Shown here: positions 1 through 14,022 of the stretch, piece by piece
Numbering within the stretch: position 1 is the first letter of the stretch
How the letters are laid out: each line of letters opens with the position of its first letter
Source: Anniella stebbinsi
Taxonomy: Eukaryota; Chordata; Lepidosauria; Squamata; Anniellidae
DNA length: 64,000 nucleotides
Assembly: GCA_029215795.1 (NCBI GenBank)
Contig: JARDYH010000001.1
Span: forward strand, 9,294,001 to 9,358,000
Direction: 5' to 3'
The notes under the pieces: generated by a model
The model's input: the letters and a program-made list of their open reading frames with translations, nothing else
Databases searched by the model: none
What the model was told of the DNA's origin: nothing
Made by a program: the position numbers and the translations under genes

Positions 1-2154
1 GAGCATCCCACCCTCAGGTAGGTCCAGGCAGCTAAATGCAGCAGATCAGAATGGGAATAGCCAAGGTGGCGCATGCTATTTCCATCACAAAGTGCCCCAC
101 AAATTGGAGCGATGGGGCCATGCCGTGCCGTGGAGATTTTCCCTACTCTAGAGAATTGCGGCTGAGATTTGGAATGGGATCTCTCTTTGCCACATCCTCC
201 CACTGTGAGCCAATGCAGGCAAGTTGGGCTCAGTAGGCACGGGAGCCAGTGGCTGAACCTGCAGTGAACACTTTCTTTCCCACATCCATGTCTGCAGCAA
301 CCAGAGGATCGAGGGCCTGTGGATGTCCTGATGGTCCTTCGTGCGGACCTTGGCTTCTCACCTTGGATAACGATGGAGAGCAAATACGCCCAAAGGCGCC
401 TCCCCTCGTTCCCTGGGATGATTATGCAGGACCCCAATACCTTTGGATCATGCCAGAAGCCTCACCGGTCAGTGGAAAGCAGAGGTGCTGTCAATGAGCT
501 TTGCCGTGCTTGTAAAAGCTCACCATCTGAGAGCAAACCATCATCAGTAACTTCATCATGTGCTTTGGAAAGGCTAGCCGAAAATGCCTCTTGCCACTAC
601 ATGCTGCAAGTGCCACGTGAAAATCAAGTGTAGAAATGCACGAGGCACATCCCAAATGCACTCTTCATTTAGCACACAGTTGCCCTTTTCGGTCTTCAGC
701 CTCTTCTTTCGCCCCACTGCATCCTAGACTAAACTAGAGCATCTCAAAAAAAAGCCAATGGATAGTCAGCCTTACCAGATAGCAGAGGCAAATGACATGT
801 ACAACCCAATTTATGGCCAACGATATCTTGGAAACAAAAGAATAGCATTTCTTTGTAATTGTCTTCATCCACAATTCTTACACTGGGTTACAATATTTTG
901 AAAGATCCTCCACCATGATGTGCTCTCCTCCACCTTCAACAGGGGAGCTTTCCTTCTGGTCGGAGAATACCTGTGCACAGACGGCTTTCTTTTCTCAGCC
1001 AGACCCTTTGCTGGTCACCTGTGCGATGTATTTATCTGTTGGAAGGAGATGGGGCTGCAGCCACTTGCCGTGGTAAGCATGCGTGTCTTCAAGGGTCTTT
1101 GACCCCATGCAAAGTTGTGCAATTCTGGCTGGAGGTCTCTGCGGAGGACAAGTAGTCACCAAATATATAAACGCATGCATACACATCACATTTTCTCCTA
1201 ACGGGTCCTATAAAGGTTTATGATTACAAAATCCATCTTTGATCAAGTCATACTGCCTTTTAGCTTTCTGTCTCTTTGTCTCTCTCTCTCTCTTATGCAA
1301 ACACACACACACATACACACACAGTGCAATCTCCAGCTCCGCCTTTGGCTGTACCAGATAAGACGTTTCCATTTCATTGACACTGTAACAGGAATCCAGG
1401 AATACTTGTGCTTTAAAACAAGGAAGGAAGACCTCTTTCAAATAAGGAAAGGCAGGTCAATGGCGGCTGTAGCAGTCTCCTTGTCAATCTCTGGACAATG
1501 GGCTTCTGCTACACCATCAAGGCTGCCCCTCTCAACTCAAGCTCTCTCTGAGTCCGCCACCATCATTAATTTCTTTTCACTGGCTGCCACCTGTACCCAA
1601 ACCAGCCTCATTCCTATTATTCAGAACTTCAGTCAAGGACTCACCTGGCCATTATCTTGACAGAAGTAGCTCAGCCAGGGCTTCCTGCACTTCACTTCAT
1701 CTCTTTGTCAAGAGCTCAAGCTGGCATCCCAACTTTGTGCCTCTATTCTCTGTCCCCTGGAGTCTCTTGCCAAGCTAACAGGAGGGCTTGCTCTACTTTC
1801 CTCTTGGCCCACTCTTGATATTTTAGTCAGCTTTTTCTAGACATTATTGCCTTCTTCTCCAGGCCTCCTCAATCCATGCAATAAGTTGGTTTCACTCCTA
1901 TTTGCGCTGGTTTGAGGTGTTGGAGCAACAGCAAATGAGAAAACAGAGAATCTGCCCAAGTGATTGGGAGGGCAGCAATGGTTCTTGGTTGCTCCACAGA
2001 GTTGCTCCTTGTTTTGAGCACAGCTTGGACCTTCTGCCTCTGAGTGAGAGTTTGGAGGTAGATCCCATCCAGCTCTATGCTTTGGTCATGCTGGCCTGAT
2101 AGGAGGCCCGATATGAAGATGCGTAGCAATCACAATTCTTTTTTTCTGAGATGA

Positions 2155-2202
2155 GGGAGGAGGAGGAGGAGGAGGAGGAGGAGGAGGAGGAGGAGGAGGA
2201 GG
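2155..2202. repeat. (AGG)n microsatellite
   Basis: About 16 uninterrupted AGG triplets, purine-only on this strand. Confidence 0.95.
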
Positions 2203-3009
2203 AAGGGAATGTCAGAAATCTCAGGACAGCGCAATCAACATGCGTGCTTCATTTTCTTCTGCTGGCACAAAACAGGGCCACCACTCAGGGACTTTTATGA
2301 ACTGGGGAGACCATTCTATCAATCCCTCCACCCCTCCGCACCCCACTCCTTCCTCAGGGAGATGGGGAAAGTAGGTAGGCAAGGTTATGCTTCTGGAGGC
2401 AAAGCTTCATCTATCAAACTGGCTGGTGGTTATTTAGGAAAACGTGCACCATAAATGAAGCAGGCAGGACTCTATGGAGGTCTCATGAACATGTGGCATC
2501 TATGCTCACATGAAAGCATCCCACATCTTGCGACTAAATAGGGAGACAGCACAGGCTGAGTCTTCCCTCCATGGACAGTAACACATTTCATGGACTTCCC
2601 AGAGGCTGAGCAATTTGACGGAAGGGTTAGGCATGGCAAAGGAAGCGAGAGATTTGAGACTCGCAATAGTTCACCATGAAACATAAGGAAGAAATAAACA
2701 CCAGGAGTTTACGGTGTCTTGTAGTTAGCGGCATGTCAAGGAATGCTTGGGGCTGATCTCTTGGGCTAAAAGGGAGCCACAGCAGTCTGGTATAAAATTC
2801 TAAAAGGGTTCGGTGGAAGCGCAAAAAGGGGATGATGACTTGCATCCGGGTTGACAGCAGGAGCCAAAATCAATGGATAGGCTCTGCATCAGCCCACACC
2901 AATGACGAGTCTTGGCTAAGGATATGGGGCTGGTGTCAGAGGGGCAGGAGAATCTTCGTCGGACCTGAGAGGCAGGGAGTCGATTTGCGAGAGTAATGGG
3001 AGAGAGGGG

Positions 3010-3215
3010 GAGGGGCCGTCTTTCAGGCGTAGAGCCCCTGCTCTGCATGAAAACACTCCTAGGTTCAATCCCTGGGCCGCATCTCCAGGAAGGCATGGAA
3101 AGACTCTTCTCTGCCTGAAAGCCCAGAGAACCAACGCTGACATTCCATTCAGAAGATTCTGAGCTAGATGGACCCAGAGTCTGACTCGGGATACGACTGA
3201 GTTCTATGTTCCTGT
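3010..3215 (+). repeat. tRNA-derived SINE (non-Sauria type)
   Basis: Box-B-like ggttcaatccc at about 3061 follows gtagagcccctgctctgcatg. The body ends gagctagatggaccc...ctgagttctatgttcct. The same family recurs at 57463-57660, and a fragment lies at 45238-45300. Confidence 0.6.
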
Positions 3216-4477
3216 GGGGCTCAAACTGGAGAGAATGGAGATTAATTGGAGGAGGTTGGCTGTAGCCCTTTCTTTTGTTTTCAATTATGGTGGGTTTTTT
3301 TAATGACATTTTGATGTCATTAAACCAAATAAGTGTGGAAGGAGAAAGGTGGAATGGACAAGGGGAAATGTTAATTATTTTTTTTAAAAAAGAGTATCAA
3401 CAGCACTTTTGAAAAATGGACTTAAGTGGTGGTGGAGATACATGCAGCAGCACCATCACCTCTCATGGGGACCCCTGTGACCAGATTGGGTGGGCCAAGT
3501 GGCACGTCATCCCTTGGTTTGGTCCTCAACTGGTCCCCATTCTCTCCCCCTCCTTTCCACACCTTCAGACATGAACGAGTGCGTGGCTAGCAAGTTTGAG
3601 AAGGAAAAGACCAACTGTAGCCTTGCAGGGCACCTAGTCTTCAGGGCACCCCAAAGCCAAGTCTTGCCAGGAAGGTAAACATATGACACAGTGAGAAATA
3701 TGGCATAGCTATCTTCAGAGGAGGGAGTACCTTCGGCCATTTCTCCACAACTTGGGATAACGCAAGGGTCAAGCCAGTACACTGCAGTAGAGGAGCTGTG
3801 ATTACATTCCCAATTGAAGAGTAATCAAAAATACCAATATATGTGACTAGACCTGTATTAGAATTGGGCAAGTATTATTACCAAAGAGACCGGAAGGGTT
3901 TGGTTCTAACGCAAGGGTTTCCCTCCTGTCACGCCACAACCCTGGCATGCCCTGACCTAGACTCCTTTTGCTCACAGAGAAGTAATCCAGAGTGAGGAGT
4001 GAGCCATGAGGTGCCAATCCCAAACCTACTCAGAGTAAGGCACACATCTTCTTACTGTCTCCCAGCTCCACCCCTTGTGCAACTTTATCAGGCTTTTCTG
4101 TCGAAGCTGGCATTATGCAGCATGTTAGTTGTTCTATGTGTGTGGGAAACATGATAGCCTAGAACTCAGGGGATGGCTGTGTTGTCAACGCCCGCGCTCA
4201 TCACACTGCATTCCAGAGCAACTTGGTATTTTGCCCCTTGCTGGTCCAGCACTTCTTTTGGTGTGTTTCCTGTTCATACGCATTTCTTCCATCCATAATA
4301 GCCAGTCATATAAAATGAAGATGGATATGTGAGGTGCACCTGTGAACTGCTCCCTCCTCCAATAATCAGTGGGCCCCAAGGAAGTACTCCCTACGTAGGA
4401 GGAACCTTGACTTGGAGTGGTGAGGTGGATCAAGTTTAGCTTCTGCTGAAAAGGTCATGAGCAGACAAGAGTAGCAA

Positions 4478-4972
4478 GTGCATCCACTTCAAGAAGGATG
4501 CAGACAAGCTGGAGGGGGGGTCAGAGGAGGGCAACGAGGATGATCAAGGGTCTGGAAACAAAGCCCTATGAGGAGAGACTGAAAGAACTGGGCATTTTAG
4601 CTTGGAGAAGAGAAAACTGAAAGGAGACATGATAGCACTCTTCAAGTCCTTGAAAGGTTGTCACAAAGAGGAGGATCAAGATCTCTTCTCAGTCATCCCA
4701 GAGTGCAGGACGTGGAATAATGGGCTCAAGTTACAGGAAGCCAGATTCTGGGTGGACATCAGGAAAAACTTCCTGACTGTTAGAGCACTATGACACGGGA
4801 ACCAATGACCTAGAGAGGTCGTGGGCTCTCCCACGCTAGAGGCATTCAAGAGGCAGCTCGACAACCATCTCTCAGGGATGCTTTAAGGTGGATTCCTGCA
4901 CTGAGCAGGGGGCTGGACTCCATGGCCTTATAGGCCCCTTCCAACTTTACTATTCTGTGATTCTATAAAGTG
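4478..4972 (+). mobile_element. CR1 LINE 3' fragment
   Basis: A 5'-truncated CR1 tail: ...gggcaacgaggatgatcaagg..., gagaagagaaaactgaaagg and gattctataaag at the 3' end. CR1 tails typically end in short attctatgattctat-like repeats without poly(A). Confidence 0.85.
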
Positions 4973-5693
4973 AATGGTTGCACAGCTGCAATAGAAGAGA
5001 TAAATTTAAAAAATTAAAAAGTAGAAGAAAGCTCTGTCAATGGTGGATGAGGAACATTGAAAGAAATTCTCTCCAAACCTCAAAAAGAGGAAAGCTTTGA
5101 CCTCTTCAATGCCATACAAATGTTCCTATTTGAAAACCAAGAAGTGATGCCGTTTTCAGGCACAAAGAAAAGTCATCTCAGAGTCCAAAGGAAGTTCACT
5201 AATAGAAATCTGAAATTCCCTTCCACCTAATAGAAAAGCTGTGTTTAAATAACCTTATACATGGACAAAATGCCATTGAATTCCCTTTGCCTTGGTTTGT
5301 AATCCAGTGCTCATTTGTTTTCTTTCAAGAGCACAAAAAATGAGGGTGGGGGAGGAGTCAGGAAACCCATCAAACAACTTTTGAATAGCGGCTGTTCACC
5401 TCCCATAAGACCCTCCCCCCAGCAATGAGACACTTCTGATCTAGGGTTACAAAAATATGAGCAAGATGCCATTCCCTCAAACCAACCATCAATGGTTGCC
5501 CAATGGGTTGTACCAGGTAGCTAGACTCTTTGGAAATTCAGTAGGTATTCATAATTTTGTGGGTGATCATAATATGAATCAGGGGTAGGGTGAAGGATGG
5601 ACAACCAACCTCCTAAAGAGGGGATGGACCTTCCCCTGCTTTTGGAGGAAGTTATGTTAGGGTTATGGAGCCCTCACTTTCTTTTCATTATAA

Positions 5694-5804
5694 GCCTATC
5701 TACACGACTGCTTTAAAATGGTTTATAACAGTTTTAAACTGGTTGTTATTAACCGGATTAAAACTGTTATAAACCATTTTAAAGCAGCCAGTCATGTAGG
5801 TAGA
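5694..5804. mobile_element. Fold-back MITE, gcctatctacac family
   Basis: About 110 bp forming a near-complete hairpin. The left arm has tttaaaatggtttataac and the right arm its complement. Terminal gcctatctacacgact matches the element at 12601-12770. Confidence 0.7.
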
Positions 5805-8635
5805 CTCTCTTTGTGAAATGGCATACCAGATCTGCACTTCAATTATCATTGGTGGCCACTGGGACATATTTGGGGCAGATCCAGGTGCCTCAAATGTTAT
5901 TATCTGCGAAGCATCTGGTGACTCTTGTGCCACGTGGTGGAGTGAGTTCTAGTAACCTTTTTCTTATTATTGAGCTGGCTGTGATAGGGGCAGAACGTCA
6001 TTGTGACTATAGGAGCAGGTTGCAAATTGAAGCGGTGTGAGATCCAGAGCAAAATGTTTTCCATGTGCAAGAGACACAGGTGAACTAACTGGAATGTTGT
6101 CCTAGACAAGTAGACTCTACCACTTGCTGGATGGATACTTGTCTCACACCAGCCTGCAAATGTGCCAAAATAAAAAAAAAATATTGTAGTTGCCCCCCCA
6201 TTAGCACTACCATGTTGCTGGGGTGCTACTGCGTGTCAACTGGAACAGCAAGGAAGTGAATTGAAAAACAGAAAGCAGCAATTGTTAAGCCAGACCCAAG
6301 AGGGGGTTGGGGACAGAGAAGGGAAGAGACCCTGGAGAAAGAGGAGGACTGTGGTCTGGAACCAAGACTCAGGTTGAACATGCCTATGGCTGTGTCTCAC
6401 CTTGGGAGGAACTGCCTCCGCTCTGGCTCATGCCAGGACTCTAAAAAGGCCTTGCACCTTTAGGAGGCATATGAATGGCACACCATTCCATTCCAGATGT
6501 TTGCTTGCCTCATGATCCTCTCCCATCTTGTCTGAAAAGCTCTCTTGCCAGCTCAGGGTCAAGCAAGATGGCGAAATGCCACACAACGTGTGGTAATGAC
6601 AAGATAGATGTTTGTGTGAATTGGAGATTCTACTTTGCGCTTTGCGGTAAGGATGGGAACAAGCTTCTGAGTGGATCCACCATGGTGTTATCATGACATG
6701 GCAAGCAGACGCCGCTGAAGAAGGCCTTTGCCATGCTGGACAAAAGAAATGAGATACTAGAGGTAATCTTTTTGAGGATGGTTCTGTCTGGATCTCTCTT
6801 GCGATTTATGATCCTCTCCCAAAACTGGAAAATGGCACAATAGACAACAGGGATGTGGCATCTTCAATGTTTAGGGACAAGAAGGGGGTTGATGGTACAG
6901 CCCTGCCATGCAGGGGTGAGTGGGGGAAAGCTGTCCCTGATTTTAGAATTCCTCTTAGTCTTTGCAAGTTGTCATCCCAAAGCTCATTTACATGTGGATT
7001 TCCTATGTCAATACGCTTTGCACAGGACTAGCAAGTCCAGCCCCTTTCAAGACTGAGTGGAAGCAAGAAAGAAACATCAGCCCTTCTGCTCCTGGACCCA
7101 TGTCAGTGATGTGTTTTACAAGAGAGGCAGGCAACAGAATCTAAATGTGTGTCATCTTTTATGTGTCATCTTTTGTGGGCCAAGCATAAGAATATATAAG
7201 CTTCTGCAGTACGCAGAATGTGTCATTCTACAAAATGAATAGGTCTTTGGAATCCGAAGCTTTGTATAACAAATATCTATTACCATATCTATAGTTTAAT
7301 TGCTTCTTCTCTTGAGTCCAATATGGCAACAGCAGCCTGTTCCCGTCAAGGTTGAAAGTAATCAAGGCAGGATGATGGCTGTAGAGAAGATTTCAGCAAG
7401 TTGAGGCTGAACTTCTTAGCAGATTATAAACTCAGGATATTTCCAGGGTCATAGCAAGAAGAGCAGATGCCCTGGTGGTGGTGATATCTTGTGAGTGGGT
7501 GATGTTAGTTGCTGCTTGATAGATCATGACATTGTATGGACCATTTTGTCACGAATCAGGTGAGTTCTCTCCAGATGAGTTTTAAACATGCAATATGATG
7601 AGTATTTAAGCAAAAAGGGGCAACTGTTTTGCATGGCTGACAACACATCAGTAGGCTGAAAGGTACCTGGGAGGTACTTCTGAATGCCATTATGTGGGTG
7701 GACAGAGAAGCAGTTCCTTGGCTTGGTCAGATTTAGACACACCTGCCTCTTCTGGTGCCTAACAATGAGGCAACATCACTTTACCTGGAAGACATGAAAT
7801 TAAATAAAACAAGGAAAAAGCCAGGGAAACCCATGTAATTGTCACATAATCATATGAACTGCTGTGAATCATCTCTTTAACCTTCTCTGAGTGGCTACTT
7901 TGCATCCTGTACAGTGTTTCCCAAAAAAAAAAAAAAAAAAAAAAGGAAAAAAAAGAAAAAAAAGAAAAAACACCCGTTTTTATGATCTTTCTTTGATTTG
8001 CATTTTTCTGCATGAAATAAGTCCTTGATCTTTGTCTCTCTCTTTTTTTTCACAAAAGCAGGTTCTGCTTTAAAAGTGTACAAACCAGAAAAGGAAAAAA
8101 AATGTTTCTAGCAAAGTGATTTAGATGTAGATTTTTTTTTGTATAAAAAGGCAAGAAAAAAAGCAAAAGAAAAAAAAACCCTAAGAAATAAAATAAAATA
8201 ATCTAAAGAGCCATCTTTGTCTACTCTACAGGTGTGAAAATGTGATTGGTGAGCAAACACTTCCTGTTCCCAAGCAGCTACTTCCTGTGACTGGACAGCC
8301 ATCAAGAACTCACATTCTGCAGAAGGGAAGCAGCTGTGACAGGAAATGCCGATTCACCAATCACTTAATGTGTGTCCTTTCAAAAACTGTCTCCTTTAAT
8401 ATATATGTTGGCTTTTTTTTTTTCCTTTTTAGTGACACTGTTACTTTACCAGTGACAGTTTTTGGAAGATGACAATGAACTAATGTTTAAAAAAAACAAA
8501 CTTGAAAATAGTTTACAGTTTTGTATAAAACATGATCAATATTAACAAAATTGTTTTTTTTAAAAAATGATCATAACAGTGCCAGACAAATGTAATGTGT
8601 GTACATTCATGTTTTTCTTTTTTGAAAAAGTGTTC

Positions 8636-8671
8636 AAACACACACACACACACACACACAAACACACACAC
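8636..8671. repeat. (CA)n microsatellite
   Basis: A run of CA dinucleotides with one AA interruption. Confidence 0.95.
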
Positions 8672-8994
8672 TTCCTTTTTTAAAAACAAATGGCGATGTA
8701 CATGAACTAAAATGTATTTTAAAATTGTTAAATATCAATTGGTCAGAAAACTTTCTTGGTTTTTTTTTTTTTCTAACCTGAAAGAGAAATTACACTTTCA
8801 AAATACAGCCTTGAAAGAAGACACGCTCTTTTCTTTCTACTGTCAATTTGAATGTGGGATGTCCTCCTCTGTTTTCTATGCTTCGTTTTATATTTGGGGA
8901 CCTGTGTGCAAACAGGCACAACTGAAAGAGAACCCTACAAAGTACTCAGCCTCAGCCAATGAGCCCTTGAGGCATGGTGGGCATACATGAAAAT

Positions 8995-9600
8995 TGCCCA
9001 AATGTAGAACACAAAAAGAGCCATGCTGGATCAGACCAAAGGTATACTTAGTCCAGCATTCTGTTCACACAGTGGCCAACCAGCAATTGACTAGGAACCC
9101 ACAAGCAGGACACGGGTGCAAGAGCACCCTCTCACCCATGTTCCCCAGCAACTGGTGTATATAGGCTTAATGCCTCTGATACTGGAGGTAGCACATAGCC
9201 AGCAGAACCAGTAGCCATCGATAGCCTTCTCCTCCAGGAATTAATCCAACCCCCTTTTAAAGCCATCCAAAATGTTGACCATCACTACATCTTGTGATAA
9301 TGAATTCCACTGCACTGTGTGAAGTCCTTCCTTTTATCTGTCCTGAATCGCCCACCAATCTGCTTCATGGGATGACCCTCGGTTCTAGTATTTTGAGAGA
9401 GGGAGGAAAATGTCTCCCTGTCCACATTCTACATACCACGCATCATTTTGTACACCTCTATCACGTCTCCCCTTAGCTTCCTTTTTTCCAAACTAAACAA
9501 TCCCAGCTGCTGTAACCTTCCCTCACAGGGGAGATGCTCCAGCAGCCCCTTGATCATTTTAGCTGCCCTTTCATGTATAGGAATGTGTGGCAGACTGGTC
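8995..9600 (-). mobile_element. CR1 LINE 3' fragment
   Basis: The 3' end in reverse orientation reads gagccatgctggatcagacc, then cagtggccaaccagcaattg and ccccagcaactggtgtat. It runs to aaactaaacaatcccagctg. 5'-truncated. Confidence 0.85.
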
Positions 9601-10059
9601 TGGTGTTTTTTGTGGTGGTAGTGGTGAATGCCGGTGGCGGTGATGGCAGTGGTGGTCATAGCCCCTAAGAGTGAGGGGAGCAGATCTGGCAACTTTTCAT
9701 AGTGCTTGGAAGGACACTGGACCAGGAGTTCCTCTCAATATGAATGGGCCACCCAGCTGCTCAAGTATAACAAAGTGAACTTGTCGGTCAAGAGGGCAAT
9801 GCTGAACCTGCACACTAGGAACTGAGGTCCTTGAGCAGCAGCAGCCAGGCTCCCTTGTCTCAGACAGAGGCCATTCAGAGGCCACACAACCCGCCATAGT
9901 AAATATTGCTATGGCATAACCTTCTAGCTCAAAGTGGCAGCCATGAAGACTAGAAGCTTAACCTTAATTTTAGTGTGTGCTAAATATTACAAAGGTCACT
10001 AAATACCATAATTACTGGCGTGCCTTTTGCACACGGTGCTGTTCTTAATGCTCACAACT

Positions 10060-10445
10060 GACCTTCAACAAACATTAAAACAAAACAAAACAAAAATGAA
10101 AACAGTGCAAGGTAAAGCCAGCAGCAAAGAATAAAACCGTTACAACACCATAAAACCAAATTAATCCAGTATCAGAAGAGAGTACTAAAACGGTTATTAA
10201 AATGCTTAGGAAAATAAAAAGGGTTTCACCTGGTGCAGGGGAGGCCATCATGTAGTGGCCAAGTGAGCTTGTCTGGGGAGAGCGCTCCACAAACAGGGTG
10301 CCACCACTAAAAAGTCTCTCTTGTAGCCGGCTGCCTTGCCTCCTTTGGTAGTGGCACTCGGAGGCACACCTGTGAATATCCAGGTGGGCATATATCAGAG
10401 AAGAAGGTCTTGCAGGTAGCCGAACCACTGCCTGAGATGGCCAAA
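10060..10445 (-). mobile_element. L2-like LINE 3' end
   Basis: An A-rich leading segment, then ctccacaaacagggtgccaccactaa-type sequence also seen in other L2-like tails of this window. 5'-truncated. Confidence 0.6.
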
Positions 10446-10528
10446 CAGTGCCTGCCTTGGACCACTTCTATGTGCAGGGGGGGATTCTTTTGTAAATGGC
10501 CCAGAGAGCTTCAGCTATGAGGCAGTAT

Positions 10529-10570
10529 AGAAGAAGGAGAAGAAGGAGAAGGAGGAGAAGGAGAAGAAGA
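10529..10570. repeat. (GAAGGA)n purine tract
   Basis: Irregular GAA/GGA triplets. Confidence 0.9.
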
Positions 10571-10931
10571 CCCCTTGCGGTATTAATAATACCTACTGAC
10601 AAAAATGTTGTAGAAAAGGAAGAGGAAAAGAGAGAAAAATATACACCACTGGCCATGGAAGTCAAATAATTATGACAACAGGAAACAGTCACAATTATTC
10701 CGTTAGTCACATCAGTCACCAGCATCACATCAAAAAAACTATACAGAAAACCTCCAGAAACTGGGCCTACCAAAATACATCCACAACAACATCCAGAAAG
10801 CAGTCATACTTAAAACATGCTCAATAGTCAGGGAATTCCTGGATCAGTAAAAGACAGCATGACTTGGCAAAGCCCATCATGTCCGTCTAAAAAAATCTCC
10901 ATGAACGAGAAAATAGAAAATGAAAATAGAA

Positions 10932-10932
<1 letters not shown>

Positions 10933-10976
<44 letters not shown>

Positions 10977-10977
10977 T
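10933..10977. repeat. (ATC)n microsatellite
   Basis: About 14 ATC units. The Ser and Asp runs in ORFs here come from this repeat. Confidence 0.95.
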
Positions 10978-12051
10978 CACTAGAAAGCTGGAGTGCTTTC
11001 CCTTTCCTACGACGTAAAGCAATGTCTGTTCCACCACATGAGTCTCCACTTGCATCCCAGAAACCAGTTTACTACATCGATAAAAGCTAAAGGTCTTGGA
11101 CATCGGACAAAGGGTTTGGTTTTCATCCACAATCCAAAGTCTTACATACTGAATGGTGCATAGCTTATTAGAGGAATCTGAAGAGCAAGGGGGTTGCCCT
11201 GTTTGCTGATCATCGGCGTGGATGCTGCTGCACATATGGTTAGTGCCTTCTTCTCCCACAGCGCACAAGGAAGCTGTCAAGAATATGCTGAGTGTCACAG
11301 CCCCTCCCGTTTCTGGGAGAAGGAACTGCTGTGTAGTATGGACTTTGCACCTGGCGCTCTTCCTCAGATGCCACCGCATTGAATGGATGTGCTTCTTCAA
11401 TCCTGCACCTGCCATAAAAGACCCTGAAGGTTAGGCCCATCTGTTTAATACTGTTTGGCAGGAAGGGACACGAAAACACACCAGAGACAACACAGAAATT
11501 CAGTAACGCCTGTGCCCTTGTTAACGTCCTGCTGAGCACAGGTCCTTGGACAGAGGGCGGGACCAATGCACACAACAACAAGGACAAGAGCTGGCTGAGG
11601 TCAGAAACACTATGGCAGGGCTGTTCAGAAATAAGGATATTCCGAAAAGCAAGGTCTTGGGTGAAGCTGGGGCCAAAGCTCAGAGAAGCCATCTGGAAGC
11701 TAACATAGTCCAAAATGCAGGGTCTTCAGCAGGGGTCCAGGGGTCAGCAGCAGTCCGTAAGTACAGCAGAGTTCACAGATAAGCTGCTTTTCAAGAGTCC
11801 AAATGGAAGCTGAAAGACCTGTACTCTCTCAAGAGCTACCGGACCTCAACTGGTGGTTTATGTCGTCCGGTCTCCTGGCCTCAACGAGATCCAGCTGCAA
11901 GCACTTAGTTCTGCTCAAAGGGCTCTTTACTCCCACAGTACCCCTTATTCAGAGGTACTGTAAGACCCCTACCTGGGACAAGTAACTGCTTCTCACCCTA
12001 TCTAATTTGTTTCTTAAACTTGAATGGGTGAATCTGAGATTGACCAGATCA

Positions 12052-12330
12052 ATCACAGAATCATAGAATAGAGTTGGAAGGGGCCTATAAGGTCATCTAG
12101 TCCAACCCCCTGGTCAATGCAGGAATCTACCTTAAAGCATCCCTGACAGATGGTTGTCCAGCTGCCTCTTGAAGGCCTCTAGTGTGGGAGAGCCCACAAT
12201 CTTCCTAGGTCATTGGTTCCATTGTTATATTGCTCTAACAGTCAGGAAGCTTTTCCTGATGTCCAGACGGAATCTGGCTTCCTGTAACTTAAGCCCATTA
12301 TTCTGTTCCTGCATTCTGGGTTGATTGAGA
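12052..12330 (-). mobile_element. CR1 LINE 3' end
   Basis: Reads atcacagaatcatagaatag, agttggaaggggcctataag, then aatgcaggaatctacctta in reverse orientation. Confidence 0.88.
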
Positions 12331-12600
12331 AGAGAGAATACAACGCCTGTAAAGGATAGGCCATACTCAGTGATAGGTTTGCAAATCTTTACCAAGTCTT
12401 TTGGATTTCAAGAATTAAAGTATATGAGCAGTGGTCCCTGGAACTTCTCTTAAGCCAGACAACTCAACTGTGGTATCAAAGAATACATTTTCATTGCTCG
12501 AACAGTCTAAGATGAAGGAGATCACAACTATTCCTAAATGAACACAAATTATAATCACTAGAAGTACAATGAAGATAATAGCAAGCGTATTGATAACATA

Positions 12601-12770
12601 GAGCCTATCTATACACACAGGATAAAACACTTTGAAAACGTTTTGAAAACTGTATATAGAGTGTGTCCTGGGCCCCAACAGTTCTCAAAACTGTTATAAA
12701 CTGTTTTAAACCATTTTAAACCGTTTAAAACCATTTTAAACCATTTTAAAGCAGTAGTGTAGATAGGCTC
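12601..12770. mobile_element. MITE, gcctatctacac family
   Basis: TIRs gagcctatct and agataggctc with ATA directly outside each end (possible 3-bp target duplication). The interior is built of repeated ttttaaacca units. Confidence 0.75.
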
Positions 12771-13997
12771 ATAGTAAAACCAAAGTTCTTCTCAATTTAA
12801 CAACGAACATCAAAGTTTAATATTTTTCTAAATGGAAGGCATGGTCGGCAAAGTCATCCTAAGTGCGTACGGCAGGTTTCTCGTTCTCTTCATGGCACCA
12901 ATTGATCTCATCTTTAGTTCCGGACCTAGTCATATCACTATTTTCATTTTTCTCAATGCCACCAGGTCTGGCACAGATACTAGCAATACCCAGATGAAGG
13001 TATCCCTGCTAAATTAAGCTACGTGCTGCTTCCAACATTTGACCGACCCATTCATGGCAGCCTCTGTCTATTTCTAAGAATATATTCTAATACTCGTAGT
13101 TATCTTGCAACACATAGCTACAGAACTATAATAAATTCTTATCCATTCTATTCACTACAATGCATATCCTGCTACATACTGGGGTTTACTTTAAGCTTTC
13201 AGGTGCGCATCCCTTTGCCAGGTGGGCCACCTGAGCCTGCACTTTCTGGCATTTACTCTCTCTGGAATTCGAAGGTAGTTCTGCCTTCCCTTCCTCTGAT
13301 TCGGAAGTAAGTTCTGGTACATGTGAGGATCTCCTGGAGAATTGGCCAGGTAATGTTTCTCCTTAGATCCTGGAATCTTCCTGGTCAATGCTGGAGTCGA
13401 GGGTCTTCGGCTACTTCCCAGGGTCTCCTGGCTCTGGGATGTATGGATCCTCACCTTAGGAAGAGTAGTCCTGGGTTGGGCCAGGGTTAGGGAGAACCAT
13501 CAATGGCTCCCAGTCAGCATGGTGAAACCCACCCCAATCACCGCCAAAAACAAACAACAAAAACAAACCAGCTGCAAACCTCCTGTTTCACAAATCAGTG
13601 CTTAACAGAAAGAATAAAAGTTGTAGCATAGCAACCAATCAACTGAAGGATTGTGCAAACTGGTTTATTACATCACTGGCTCGGGTTAGAGAAGGTTTAC
13701 AAGGCAGAAACAGCTTGGGGCTGCATGCACAGACCATGCTTCAAGAAGACCCACATGAAACCCACAACATTCTTCCTGAGGCAGCTTTCTGGGTCATATT
13801 TTCTGGACCAACGATATCTGAGGCCACCAAAGTCATGTTTCTCTTAGGCTGAGTTTGGGTGAACATAAAGATCTCTGCAACAAACCTCACCACTCCCACC
13901 TGGACAAGCAGAGTAGACCTCCATGCCCCCAACGCAACGGGATAATCAAAGTCCTGTGAGACATAAGTGACATGAGGTATCACACCAGGGTTGTTAC

Positions 13998-14022
13998 CCT
14001 CCTCCTCCTCCTCCTCCTCCTC
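13998..14022. repeat. (TCC)n microsatellite
   Basis: Eight TCC units. Confidence 0.9.

Noticed and set aside
2800..3309. 169-residue minus-strand ORF
   Set aside because: Covers a SINE on the opposite strand, with no recognisable domain.
10828..11415. 195-residue minus-strand ORF with a poly-Asp run
   Set aside because: The Asp run is the (ATC)n microsatellite. No domain or homology recognised.
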